64,000 nt of DNA from Halorubrum salinum (lineage in GTDB: Archaea > Halobacteriota > Halobacteria > Halobacteriales > Haloferacaceae), in contig NZ_JANHDO010000003.1 in the NCBI RefSeq assembly GCF_024494575.1, positions 124,001 to 188,000 of the forward strand, in the 5' to 3' direction. Shown one piece after another: positions 1-6,837 of this stretch. The stretch's first letter is position 1. Each line of letters opens with the position of its first letter. The notes under the pieces were generated by a model. That model worked only from the letters and a program-made list of their open reading frames with translations. It had not been told where the DNA came from and searched no databases. The position numbers and the translations under genes were made by a program.

Positions 1-625
1 CCATGTCCGAGTCTGCGTCAGCGGTCGAGTCGTACAGGGTGACCTCGACGTAGTCGCCGTCACCGTCGGTCAGCCGCAGCGTCGGCGTGCCGCTCGCCGA
101 GTTGATGTCCGCCGCGATCGTGACGTACGACTTCTCGCCGTCTGCCACGCTCACGTTGCTGTACGTCGCCGAGTCGCTCGATGCGGTCCCGGCGTAGTTC
201 AGCGCGTCGACGCCCGGCGCGGTCGTCGAGTCGGAGACGGTCGCGCCCGAGGTCGTCCACTCACTCGCGTCGAGTGCCGACGCCGAGTTGTCCCCGTCCT
301 CGCTGTCGAGGCGCGGGAACTGGTCTCGGTCGTCGAAGTCGATGTCGGTCGCCGTCAGCGTGACCGGGTTGTCGTTCGACTCGTTCAGCGAGGCCGGCAG
401 TTCAGCCGCCTCACCCGAGTCGTCGTAGTATTCGAGCGCGCTGTCGAACTCCGCGTTCGACCACTCGTCGATCGTCACGTCCGTCTCGATGCCGGGGTTC
501 GGCGTCTTCGCGTCGCCACCCCAGCCGATCCCGCCGGCCGCCGCGACCGGCATCGCGACCATCGACGAGAGTACCGTCAGCGCCAGCAGCGCCGCGAGTC
601 CCGCCTTCTTGATGTCGATGTTCAT
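1..625 (-). CDS. Secreted surface or virion-type protein, C-terminus beyond window
   Basis: The reading frame is open from an ATG at 625 to the left edge, about 208 codons, with no stop. The N-terminus (lysine pair, about 17 hydrophobic residues, then AAAGG) is a typical Sec signal peptide. The mature part is rich in Asp, Ser and Thr, has almost no Lys, and alternates short beta-type stretches, as in haloarchaeal extracellular beta-sandwich proteins. A GGIGWGGDAKTPNPG stretch follows the cleavage region. The start overlaps the stop of the preceding 61-codon frame (ATGA). Lying at the end of a mobile-element operon just after two membrane proteins, it could be an envelope or virion protein, but no named family was recognised. 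A chromosomal secreted protein outside the element is possible. Confidence 0.7.
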   Translation of the reverse strand, partial: MNIDIKKAGLAALLALTVLSSMVAMPVAAAGGIGWGGDAKTPNPGIETDVTIDEWSNAEFDSALEYYDDSGEAAELPASLNESNDNPVTLTATDIDFDDRDQFPRLDSEDGDNSASALDASEWTTSGATVSDSTTAPGVDALNYAGTASSDSATYSNVSVADGEKSYVTIAADINSASGTPTLRLTDGDGDYVEVTLYDSTADADSDM

Positions 626-807
626 GCGCTACCTCCGTAGCCGCCGCTACTGCGAATTCGTGTCATTGGATTCCGAAAATGCCCGTTTCCGGTGGGCAAA
701 CCGTATTTTTGTGCCAATTCTGTGTCGAGCGGGTACCGCTGTCTGAAGGTCTGCAGGTACTCGCGGAAGCGATCGCTGACGACGAGCCCTCTAGGCCCGT
801 CGGTCAC
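622..807 (-). CDS. Small hypothetical protein, 61 codons
   Basis: A GTG-started frame ends in ATGA overlap with the secreted-protein gene, the usual coupling in this element. The product is basic to neutral, with a helical-looking segment around residues 10-35 (Arg, Tyr, Leu and Gln rich) and a Gly-Tyr-Gly tail. No cysteine motif or membrane segment is visible. Codon use is less GC3-biased than its neighbours, so it could be a chance frame in the 5' leader of the secreted-protein gene. The overlap is the main support. Function unknown. Confidence 0.4.
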   Translation of the reverse strand: MTDGPRGLVVSDRFREYLQTFRQRYPLDTELAQKYGLPTGNGHFRNPMTRIRSSGGYGGSA

Positions 808-1043
808 GAGTCAGCCCCCGCAAAAACCACGCTCCAGTCCCTCCAGCGCCGCTCCTCCGCGCCGTCATCGTCGTCGGCGGCGCTGCTCACGCGCAGCGCA
901 CACCTCCGATCGGGTTTACACCGGTCATGGTGCGACCCGAAATCCGGTCGTTGGGGGCCTAAACGTCCGTATTCTGGTAGATCTGCAAAATATGACCAGA
1001 CTGTACAGAACCTATAAGTGAGTTACGTGAATAATATAATTCG

Positions 1044-1217
1044 ATGTGTGAGATTAGGAAGGTTAGCGATACCGGGAGCGGTAGTGGGCGAGTGACGGTC
1101 CCGAAAGAGACGCTCCGTGAGATGGGACTCGTCGATGACGACGGTAGCATCATCGAGGGTCATCTCGCGTTTGAGGAGACCGACGACGGTTCGGCTCGGG
1201 TCGAGCCTGTTCAGTAG
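1044..1217 (+). CDS. AbrB/SpoVT (MazE-like) family small DNA-binding protein
   Basis: This 57-residue protein carries the swapped-hairpin AbrB signature: R-K-V, then a glycine-rich turn, then GRVTVPKETLREMGL, followed by an acidic tail. AbrB-fold proteins bind DNA as dimers and act as transition-state regulators, viral repressors or antitoxins. The ATG lies about 30 bases after an AT-rich TATA-type stretch (CCTATAAGTGAG near 1010, AATAATATAATT near 1030). It is the only rightward gene in this part apart from the zinc ribbon at 2085, and it converges on the serine recombinase with a 27-base gap. Opposite orientation to the long leftward operon suits a repressor. No toxin partner is adjacent, so a regulatory role is preferred over antitoxin. 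Confidence 0.8.
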   Translation: MCEIRKVSDTGSGSGRVTVPKETLREMGLVDDDGSIIEGHLAFEETDDGSARVEPVQ

Positions 1218-1244
1218 GCCGACTCGGTTCCAGTTTTTAGAGCG

Positions 1245-1958
1245 CTACTTACCGAGGTCAGAGAGATCCTTCTCTCCGGCCTCAACCTTCGCGCGTTCGA
1301 GCGTCCACTCATCGTTATCGAACTCGACGCCGTAGAGCTCGTCGGCGCGTTCGAGGATCGTCGCAATGCTCCCTTCCGGGATCTCGAAGAAGCGTGCCGT
1401 CGGACGCTTCGCCCGTCCCTTCCGTACCTCCCGGATGAACGCCTGCACCCGCTCGAATCCCTCTCCCGGCACCGGAACGCCCATTTCATTCTTGGTCATC
1501 CCGTGCGGTGCCTTTCCGAACTGCACGCCTCGGTCGATTGCCCGCTCGATCCCCTCCTGTCGACGCTCGCGGTTCAGCTTCAGCTCCATCTCCGCGACCA
1601 TCGACATGAACTTCAGCATCATCTGACCCATCTCGTCGTCGGGGTCGACGTTGAACCCCTGTTGCACGAGGTGAAGTCCGACCCCCTGGTCAGAGCACGT
1701 GTCGACGAAGTCGGCAACCTCCGCGGTCGAGCGTCCGAGCCGATCGAGTTTCGCCGCGACCACCTTCTCGGCGTCACCGTCGTCGACGCGATCGCGGAGC
1801 TCGACATACTCGTCACGAGTCGGGTCGTCTCCCGAGCCGACATCGGCGTAGATGTTCTCGGCGGGAAGGTCCGGGTAGTGCTCGCGGATCGAATCGAGCT
1901 GACCGTCGCGGCTCTGGTCGCTAGTCGAAACGCGGGCGTAGGCGAGAATTTCGGCCAT
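1245..1958 (-). CDS. Serine recombinase (resolvase/invertase family)
   Basis: The 237-residue protein starts with the resolvase catalytic motif YARVSTSDQ, with nucleophile Ser11 and Arg9. It has the arginine-bearing KLDRLGRS helix near residues 90-97 and the long E-helix segment (MSMVAEMELKLNRERRQEGI). The C-terminal about 80 residues are a short DNA-binding part, not the large zinc/coiled-coil domain of serine integrases. Size and layout fit a resolvase or invertase that acts on sites within the element, or a small IS607-like enzyme. The ATG at 1958 was chosen over a GTG at 1970 because homologues start just before the catalytic motif. No transposase partner (TnpB) is adjacent, which argues against an IS607-type transposon. 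Confidence 0.9.
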   Translation of the reverse strand: MAEILAYARVSTSDQSRDGQLDSIREHYPDLPAENIYADVGSGDDPTRDEYVELRDRVDDGDAEKVVAAKLDRLGRSTAEVADFVDTCSDQGVGLHLVQQGFNVDPDDEMGQMMLKFMSMVAEMELKLNRERRQEGIERAIDRGVQFGKAPHGMTKNEMGVPVPGEGFERVQAFIREVRKGRAKRPTARFFEIPEGSIATILERADELYGVEFDNDEWTLERAKVEAGEKDLSDLGK

Positions 1959-2084
1959 GGGTAGAAACACACGGCCAGTTACTTAAAGAACGGTGTTACA
2001 AAAACAGCAGTCTAGAGGTTACTTCTCAAACGCTGTTCTGGATTCCACCCAAACAACTAATGTGTTCATTCAGGTAATCCAGTC

Positions 2085-2231
2085 ATGGTCAGCGTCACGA
2101 AGGCAGCGGTAATTGAGTGCTACGACTGTATCGCAAAAACGAATGTTAGCCCAGAGCGAAGCGGTGATTCAGTCAGCTGGTCCTACTGCCCTCACTGTGG
2201 TTCGGATAATATCTCTGTGAAAAAGCAGTAG
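2085..2231 (+). CDS. Small zinc-ribbon protein, 48 residues
   Basis: An ATG frame of 48 residues has two cysteine knuckles, CYDC near residue 12 and CPHCGS near residue 35, spaced as in haloarchaeal single zinc ribbons (the so-called small CPxCG proteins). It reads rightward, divergent from the recombinase, with 126 bases between the starts. The interval contains AT-rich sequence (taacttt and gttacaaaaaca type) that could serve both promoters. The target is unknown; small zinc ribbons of this class often bind nucleic acid or proteins. Confidence 0.7.
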   Translation: MVSVTKAAVIECYDCIAKTNVSPERSGDSVSWSYCPHCGSDNISVKKQ

Positions 2232-2256
2232 GGACTCTCCCCCGGATTAGCACCTC

Positions 2257-2415
2257 CTACTCGTCTCGGTACGAGATCTGGTCCGTGAATTTCAAAATCA
2301 GGATCCCCACACAGAATTTCAGTAGAGTAGCGTCGACCACGTTGAGATAATATCCGATGGCGAGAAGGGAAGCCCCAAGAACAGTGATATTGCGGTCAGA
2401 GATACCTACGGCCAT
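2257..2415 (-). CDS. Small two-helix membrane protein, 52 residues
   Basis: The ATG frame of 52 residues has two hydrophobic segments, about residues 11-25 (VLGASLLAIGYYLNV) and 29-42 (LLKFCVGILILKF), with a short charged C-terminus. Base composition is lower in G+C than the rest of the element. It converges with the zinc-ribbon gene (25-base gap) and lies 112 bases after the larger membrane-protein genes on the same strand. A TATA-like CATACTTATTCG lies upstream near 2500, so it may have its own promoter. A role in membrane modification or as a small structural or lysis-type protein is possible but unproven. Confidence 0.55.
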   Translation of the reverse strand: MAVGISDRNITVLGASLLAIGYYLNVVDATLLKFCVGILILKFTDQISYRDE

Positions 2416-2527
2416 CGGTATCTGACTCGCAGGTTTTCCCCCCGAGTGCTGACTGACGCCGTAGGTTCCGTTGTACTACCTACTTGGTTGGTCAAACGAA
2501 TAAGTATGTCGGCTGTCCTACTCTATT

Positions 2528-3037
2528 TCATCCGTCTCTTGCCCACTCGGCATGTTCCACCTCGACAGCCGGCTCCACATCTTCCTGCTCGGAGAGCGCC
2601 TCGTCGAGACGTTGCTCCAGCTCGACGTCGCCGATCTCGCCCTCGCGGTACTCGCGGTGGATGACATCGATCACCTGCTGTGCGTCATCGTCCGACTCGC
2701 GGAGCGGGGACAGCGCCCTATCCGCGACCGCGTCGAAGAACGAGACCAGCGCACTCGCGAAGGCCTCGAACGGCGTGAGCACCGGCCCAAGACGGGCGCG
2801 TGAAGCTGCGACGTTCAGGAGTGCGAAGATCAAGATGAGAGAGAGTACTCCCGGCACGAGAACGCTGAACAGCCCGCTCGGCGTCGCGTACTGAAGGATC
2901 AGACGGCCGAAGAAAGCGAACGCCTGGAAGAACGGCTCGAAGAGAATCGAGAATGCCGAGAACACCATGCCGAGGACTGCTCCAGCGACAATCATCTGGA
3001 CTGGGTTCTCAACGAGAGACGGCGCGTCACTCGACAT
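2528..3037 (-). CDS. Two-helix membrane protein with SHOCT-like C-terminal segment
   Basis: Start taken at MSSDAPSLVENP, which overlaps the end of the upstream gene by 11 bases. The 169-residue protein has two hydrophobic stretches, about residues 15-45 and 55-77, then a soluble C-terminus. The segment near residues 128-155 (HREYREGEIGDVELEQRLDE) matches the SHOCT pattern: a short amphipathic helix with Tyr/Glu-Gly-Glu-Ile and a downstream Leu-Glu. The upstream neighbour has the same layout, so the two look like diverged paralogues acting together, perhaps in a virion membrane or cell-envelope complex. No virion-protein family was recognised with confidence. Confidence 0.75.
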   Translation of the reverse strand: MSSDAPSLVENPVQMIVAGAVLGMVFSAFSILFEPFFQAFAFFGRLILQYATPSGLFSVLVPGVLSLILIFALLNVAASRARLGPVLTPFEAFASALVSFFDAVADRALSPLRESDDDAQQVIDVIHREYREGEIGDVELEQRLDEALSEQEDVEPAVEVEHAEWARDG

Positions 3038-3656
3038 CCTCGACCTCCAGTTCCAAGTCGTGACCGAGCCGGCGCTCCAGCTCGTCCTCATCGATCTCGT
3101 CGTCGACGTAGGCCTGCCGCGCACGCTCGGCAGGGTCGAATCCGAGACGGTCTACGTCGAGCTCGACCGGCTCTCCCTCGTGATCTGCGACCCACGTGAG
3201 GCGGTCGCCGACGCGGAGCCGGCGGGGCTCGAACTCGTCTTCATCGAACCGGAGCGCTTCGCCGTCGGCGCTCCATACCGTGACCGTCCCGGCCAGCTCG
3301 TCCTCGGTCTCGGACTGTTCATCTCCGGTGAGGGTCACTGGCTGTTCGTGGGTAACCGGCTCAGTAACCGTGTCCAGAATGCCCTTGAAGACGATTAAAA
3401 CGGCAGCCATCATAATAGGGACCGGAAGTTGCGAGACGGCTTCGAACATCGAACTGCCGCCTGCCGACGCTATTTCCGCTCCCGGAGAGAGGAGCGACCC
3501 CAGACCATCAGCGAATGCGACGAGCGGTGCGAGAGCCACCTCGACCGATTGGAAGAAGAGGTCGGCCGCCGGGTGGCCGGTGACCTCAGCGACGAAGATG
3601 ACCATCGCGAACGTGGCCACCGCCGCAGCGCGGTTGATGGCCGTCTCACTCGGCAT
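3027..3656 (-). CDS. Membrane protein with SHOCT-like tail, paralogous to its neighbour
   Basis: Start chosen at the ATG of MPSETAIN, which overlaps the zinc-finger gene before it by 11 bases; longer in-frame starts would read through that gene. The 209-residue product has hydrophobic segments at about residues 7-25 and 75-93. A beta-rich acidic middle follows (VTVWSADGEALRF, LRVGDRLTWVADHEGEPVEL), then a SHOCT-like tail (RQAYVDDEIDEDELERRLG). The next gene has the same order of two helices and tail but lacks the middle domain. Genes of this kind in haloarchaeal proviruses are often found next to structural genes. Function unknown. Confidence 0.75.
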   Translation of the reverse strand: MPSETAINRAAAVATFAMVIFVAEVTGHPAADLFFQSVEVALAPLVAFADGLGSLLSPGAEIASAGGSSMFEAVSQLPVPIMMAAVLIVFKGILDTVTEPVTHEQPVTLTGDEQSETEDELAGTVTVWSADGEALRFDEDEFEPRRLRVGDRLTWVADHEGEPVELDVDRLGFDPAERARQAYVDDEIDEDELERRLGHDLELEVEDVE

Positions 3657-3900
3657 CGTCGATAGACCTCCAGTACTCTCTCGGCGGGTAGTAGTCGTTG
3701 TACCGCGGCGGCTTGTTCTGTTCCCAATGCTCCCGGCAGAGGTCCTTTTCAGGCCGTTCAAATTGGATGCGTTGAAACTCATTGCCGCAAACCTCACACA
3801 CCCTGACGAACGCAACTCTCGGGCCTGATAGCAACTCGTCGATCCACGAGACAATTCGCGAGATCGCGCCCGAAGACTGATCAGACGACTTCATTCCCAT
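3646..3900 (-). CDS. Small zinc-finger protein, 84 residues
   Basis: The frame opens with an ATG that overlaps the preceding gene by 20 bases and ends inside the start of the following membrane-protein gene. The product has an N-terminal amphipathic helix (AISRIVSWIDELLSG), then RVCEVCGNEFQRIQF and a later Cys-His pair (DLCREHW), which could complete a C3H or C4-type zinc site. It ends with a Tyr/Pro/Arg-rich tail. It probably binds nucleic acid or a protein partner. No family name is assigned. Confidence 0.7.
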   Translation of the reverse strand: MGMKSSDQSSGAISRIVSWIDELLSGPRVAFVRVCEVCGNEFQRIQFERPEKDLCREHWEQNKPPRYNDYYPPREYWRSIDDAE

Positions 3901-4084
3901 CCTCCCATTTTGCCGTGTCTGTCAGTTGGTCGTGACACTGTTCACAGACTTTCGCCGCGAACTCGTCTCCGTTGTAAACCCATGTCTGAGCATCCCTCTC
4001 GCACTTGAACAGCCAACACTCCCCGTGATCGACCGTGGTGATGTCTGTCCGTACAACCCCTACAGCGGATTCCTCACTCGGCAT
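3881..4084 (-). CDS. Small Cys-rich (zinc-binding) protein, 67 residues
   Basis: The cysteine pattern is HGECWLFKC in the N-terminal half and VCEQCHDQL in the C-terminal half, consistent with one zinc site of two knuckles. The protein is acidic, as expected in a halophile. The ATG overlaps the end of a 48-codon frame upstream, and the stop lies 20 bases inside the next gene. It is part of the compact leftward operon. Function unknown. Confidence 0.7.
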   Translation of the reverse strand: MPSEESAVGVVRTDITTVDHGECWLFKCERDAQTWVYNGDEFAAKVCEQCHDQLTDTAKWEDGNEVV

Positions 4085-4220
4085 CGGCTAATCTCCCTGG
4101 AGACCGCACGTCTCTCGCACTGGTCCACGGCCGGACACGGGCCGCACCGCCCCCGTAGGCCCACACCGTCGCGCCGAGCAGGTGTTCGCGAGCTATCGAG
4201 GCACGGTCGCGATCAGTCAT
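4074..4220 (-). CDS. Possible 48-residue protein between methyltransferase and zinc-finger genes
   Basis: A 48-codon ATG frame overlaps the methyltransferase stop (ATG at 4220, TGA at 4215-4213) and runs into the next gene's start by 11 bases, as its neighbours do. The product is Arg- and Gly-rich (WAYGGGAARVRPW) with no cysteines. A second frame in the same 130 bases encodes a C-x2-C-x6-C run from a GTG start (RCGPCPAVDQCERR), so the coding frame is uncertain. At least one small product is likely, because the operon has no other gap of this size. Confidence 0.35.
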   Translation of the reverse strand: MTDRDRASIAREHLLGATVWAYGGGAARVRPWTSARDVRSPGRLADAE

Positions 4221-5748
4221 CGGCCTCGACCTCCTGATCGGCGAACGTCTGGAGTGACGGTTCGTCGCCGACGAGCAGCTGCTTCGTGAGCGACTTCGCG
4301 AGGTTCACCGGTACGGCGTTCCCGATCTGCTTCGTCGTCTCGGTCTTGTTACCCGCGAACTCGTAGTCCGACGGGAAGCCCATCGCTGCCGCGAGTTCAC
4401 GCGGCTGGAGCATCCGGAAGCGGATGTCGAGCCCGTACGGGAAAGCCTCCGGTACGACCAGCGCGAAGCGATCTCGAGTCGTCACGGTCGGCACCGGTTC
4501 ATCGATACTGTTCGAGGAGCCGTTCCCGTAGTACTCGACGAGAAACGGCGTCACGACGTGGCCGTCTTGGTTCCGAGCCGTGACCGTGTGGAGCGGCCTC
4601 TCGTCGGGTTCGTACGTCGCGTTCGAGTGAAGCCCGCCGCGGGAGCCGTTCCGCGGGAGGATGAACGTCGTCGGGTTGTAGAGGCCGATCGCGCCGCGTG
4701 TCGCGACGGTCGGAACCGTCTCGTCGAGAACGCTCCGCGCGGTCGCTCCGGACTGCTGCCCGAGCAGGTACGGCGTACAGAGCGCGTACTTCCCGCCCTG
4801 TGCCGTCACCGTGTCCATCGGCTCGTCTATCGGCTTCGCCGTCGACGTCCCGTAGTACTTCACGAGGAACGGCTCGCAGCGCTCTTCGGCAACTTCGTGC
4901 GCCTCGCCGGCGTCTACGACGTCTTCCTGAAGCGCTGCGACATCTTCCTTCCCGAGCTCGGCGACGGCGTCAGCGAACGGTTCGAGGCGGTCGTCGCAGT
5001 GCTGCCGGATCCCCTCGGCGATCCGGCGCATCGTGTTGTTCACGAGCGGCCGGTCGCGCTTCCAGAGGCTCTCGCCGGCGTCGGACCAGTCGATGACTTC
5101 CGCGGCCGGTCGCCAGTCGGGCAGCTCGTCGTCGGCGTCGCTGTGGGTCGGCTCGGGGAACGACGCGCGCTGGCCTCGGCGGCCGACGACGAACAGCCGC
5201 TTCCGCGTCGTCGGGTCGCCGTAGTTCGCGGCGTTCAGCACCTGCCAGCTGACAGAGTAACCGATCGAGTGGAACGCGTTGATCCACGTCTCGAAGATCT
5301 CGCCGTTCCGCGTCGGCTGGCCGTCGTCGTCTACCGGACCCCACGACTGGAGCTCGCGAACGTTCTCCAGCAGCACGTTCTCCGGCTGGAGCTTCTCGAC
5401 CCAGTCGAGGACGTGCCACGGAGACGCGCGCTTCTGTTCGTTCACCGGCTTCCCGCCACGAGCGACAGAGAAGTGGGTACACTCGGGCGACGCGATCAGC
5501 ACGTCGACGCCGCCTTCCTCGACGACATCGGGCGGGTGAAGTTCCTCGACCTTCGAGACGTGGTGATCGCCGTTCGGGTGGTTTCGCTTGTGCGTCTCGA
5601 TCGCGGTCTCCCAGTGGTTGACCGCGGTGACTTGGAGGTCGACGCCGAGCTCGTCGCACGCCTGCGACAGCCCTTCGAGCGTCCCGCCCGCGCCGCAGAA
5701 CAGGTCGACGGCACGAATAGTACCGTCTCCAAATTTATCAGAGGGCAT
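4213..5748 (-). CDS. DNA (cytosine-5-)methyltransferase
   Basis: The 511-residue enzyme has all landmark motifs of C5-cytosine methyltransferases in order. These are motif I (VDLFCGAGG, residues 14-22, SAM binding), IV (SPECTHFS, catalytic Cys90), VI (ENV, 128-130), VIII (TTRKR, about 182-186), a long variable target-recognition region, IX (RELAAAMGFP) and X (QIGNAVPVNLAKSL). Motif IV has Glu where most enzymes have Pro just before the catalytic Cys. The target-recognition region has three similar blocks (PIDEPMDTVTA, VLDETVPTVAT, SIDEPVPTVTT). No restriction enzyme is adjacent, so it is an orphan methyltransferase probably protecting element DNA or timing replication. ATG at 5748 overlaps the upstream stop (TAATG). 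Confidence 0.93.
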   Translation of the reverse strand: MPSDKFGDGTIRAVDLFCGAGGTLEGLSQACDELGVDLQVTAVNHWETAIETHKRNHPNGDHHVSKVEELHPPDVVEEGGVDVLIASPECTHFSVARGGKPVNEQKRASPWHVLDWVEKLQPENVLLENVRELQSWGPVDDDGQPTRNGEIFETWINAFHSIGYSVSWQVLNAANYGDPTTRKRLFVVGRRGQRASFPEPTHSDADDELPDWRPAAEVIDWSDAGESLWKRDRPLVNNTMRRIAEGIRQHCDDRLEPFADAVAELGKEDVAALQEDVVDAGEAHEVAEERCEPFLVKYYGTSTAKPIDEPMDTVTAQGGKYALCTPYLLGQQSGATARSVLDETVPTVATRGAIGLYNPTTFILPRNGSRGGLHSNATYEPDERPLHTVTARNQDGHVVTPFLVEYYGNGSSNSIDEPVPTVTTRDRFALVVPEAFPYGLDIRFRMLQPRELAAAMGFPSDYEFAGNKTETTKQIGNAVPVNLAKSLTKQLLVGDEPSLQTFADQEVEADD

Positions 5749-5912
5749 TAGAACCACTCCTTAAGGGTGTTAAAGCAGGAATCGCACAAGTCGATCCACT
5801 CGTCTTGTCCGGCGTACCCTTTGGTCGCCGTCACTCCACAGCGGTCGCAGGTAAGATCGGGGTTGTCGTACTCCTTCGGTTGCGCAATCTCTCCGTCGTC
5901 TTCCGCGGCCAT
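5748..5912 (-). CDS. Small zinc-ribbon protein, 54 residues
   Basis: An ATG frame of 54 residues has LTCDRCGV near residue 22 and LCDSCF near residue 45, an archetypal two-knuckle zinc ribbon. A GAGGTGA Shine-Dalgarno element lies just upstream of the start. Its stop TAA overlaps the methyltransferase ATG, so the two are translationally coupled. The N-terminus is acidic. A DNA-binding accessory to the methyltransferase is possible but speculative. Confidence 0.75.
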   Translation of the reverse strand: MAAEDDGEIAQPKEYDNPDLTCDRCGVTATKGYAGQDEWIDLCDSCFNTLKEWF

Positions 5913-6325
5913 TAGGCGTCACCTCGGTTAAGCCACGCCTCGGCGTCGACGCCGTAGACGCGGATGTCCATGCCCTCCATTCGCGTCTTCTTGGAGTCCA
6001 TGTAGTCCTCCATATCTTGGTCCGGGTCGACTTTCTGCAGGTATGGCTCACCCTCCGGCGGCGCCGTCACTTCCCAGTCCCAACTGAAAGTATCGGGACC
6101 GGTTCCGGTCTTGAGTCGGACAGCTCCGGAGCCGATCTCGGTGAGTTCGCGCGGCTCGCCGATAACCTCCGTAACGCGGTCGCCTTCGGCGTGGAGTTCG
6201 ATCCCACCCTCGATCGGCGCGAGGATCTTCAGCCGCTCGTGAAGCGGCGCGTCGGGGTCGTACTCGTCGGGAAGCCATGCGGGTCGATCGATCTCAGCCT
6301 CTGATTCTGCATCTGGCTCAGGCAT
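5912..6325 (-). CDS. Acidic hypothetical protein, 137 residues
   Basis: Start chosen at the ATG of MPEPDAESE, preceded by GGGGTGG. The protein is strongly acidic, has no membrane segment, and contains beta-type stretches (GGIELHAEGDRVTEVI, FSWDWEVTAPPEG) and a C-terminal segment MEGMDIRVYGVDAEAWLN. It overlaps both neighbours by one to eight bases. No family was recognised. It is probably a soluble early protein of the element. Confidence 0.65.
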   Translation of the reverse strand: MPEPDAESEAEIDRPAWLPDEYDPDAPLHERLKILAPIEGGIELHAEGDRVTEVIGEPRELTEIGSGAVRLKTGTGPDTFSWDWEVTAPPEGEPYLQKVDPDQDMEDYMDSKKTRMEGMDIRVYGVDAEAWLNRGDA

Positions 6326-6584
6326 CGGCACCACCCCACTCGTCGAGCGACCTGTTCATCGACAGCCGACGCCGCATCCGCTGGATCTCATCTTCGCACT
6401 CAACGCACCACAGCGGCACATCACTCCGACCACTCCCGTCGAGAACGCGGTCTTTCCAGTAATCCATCCAGCTGTGCGCGTCGCCACAGATCTCACAGCA
6501 GAGCGTCGGGTTCCGATCGACCGGCTGGCTGCGGTCCGGTCCGAGATCTGCGTAGGAACCGACAGCGACACCGCCGTCACCCAT
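6318..6584 (-). CDS. Small zinc-finger protein, 88 residues
   Basis: The ATG at 6584 overlaps the upstream stop and is preceded by GGGTGAT; longer in-frame starts run through the neighbour. The product has TLCCEICGDAHSW and LWCVECEDEI, a four-cysteine zinc-knuckle pair about 30 residues apart, followed by an Arg-rich helix (IQRMRRRLSM) that could contact nucleic acid. This CEICG...CxxC layout is common in haloarchaeal phage and plasmid genes. Function unknown. Confidence 0.72.
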   Translation of the reverse strand: MGDGGVAVGSYADLGPDRSQPVDRNPTLCCEICGDAHSWMDYWKDRVLDGSGRSDVPLWCVECEDEIQRMRRRLSMNRSLDEWGGADA

Positions 6585-6825
6585 CGTAATCACCCATCTT
6601 CTCCACCTGCTCAGCCACCGGCTTGAACTCCCACGAGCCGATCGAACCACCGTACAGGTCGCCGTACGAGTCAGCAACTGCCGTCGCTGTCGCCCGGTCT
6701 GTCCTCGACGTTTCACCCGGACGCTCGCGCTCCGCTTCACGCCGCTGATCCTGCAGCAACTGCATCAACAGCGCGTTCTGTAGCTCCATCGCATCCGCGA
6801 TCCGCTCTAGGTTCTCGTTGCTCAT
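6577..6825 (-). CDS. Hypothetical protein with N-terminal amphipathic helix, 82 residues
   Basis: The start has a near-perfect Shine-Dalgarno sequence (GGAGGTCA) 6 bases upstream. Residues 4-35 (LERIADAMELQNALLMQLLQ, then Asp/Gln/Arg/Glu-rich) form a strong amphipathic or short coiled-coil helix, so the protein probably oligomerises. The C-terminal part has a WEFKPVAEQVEK motif. No cysteines or membrane segments. Unassigned family. Confidence 0.68.
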   Translation of the reverse strand: MSNENLERIADAMELQNALLMQLLQDQRREAERERPGETSRTDRATATAVADSYGDLYGGSIGSWEFKPVAEQVEKMGDYDG

Positions 6826-6837
6826 GGCTGACCTCCG

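Noticed and set aside
1245-2231. IS607-type transposon made of the serine recombinase and neighbour
   Set aside because: The neighbouring gene is a 48-residue zinc ribbon, not TnpB, and no terminal features are visible.
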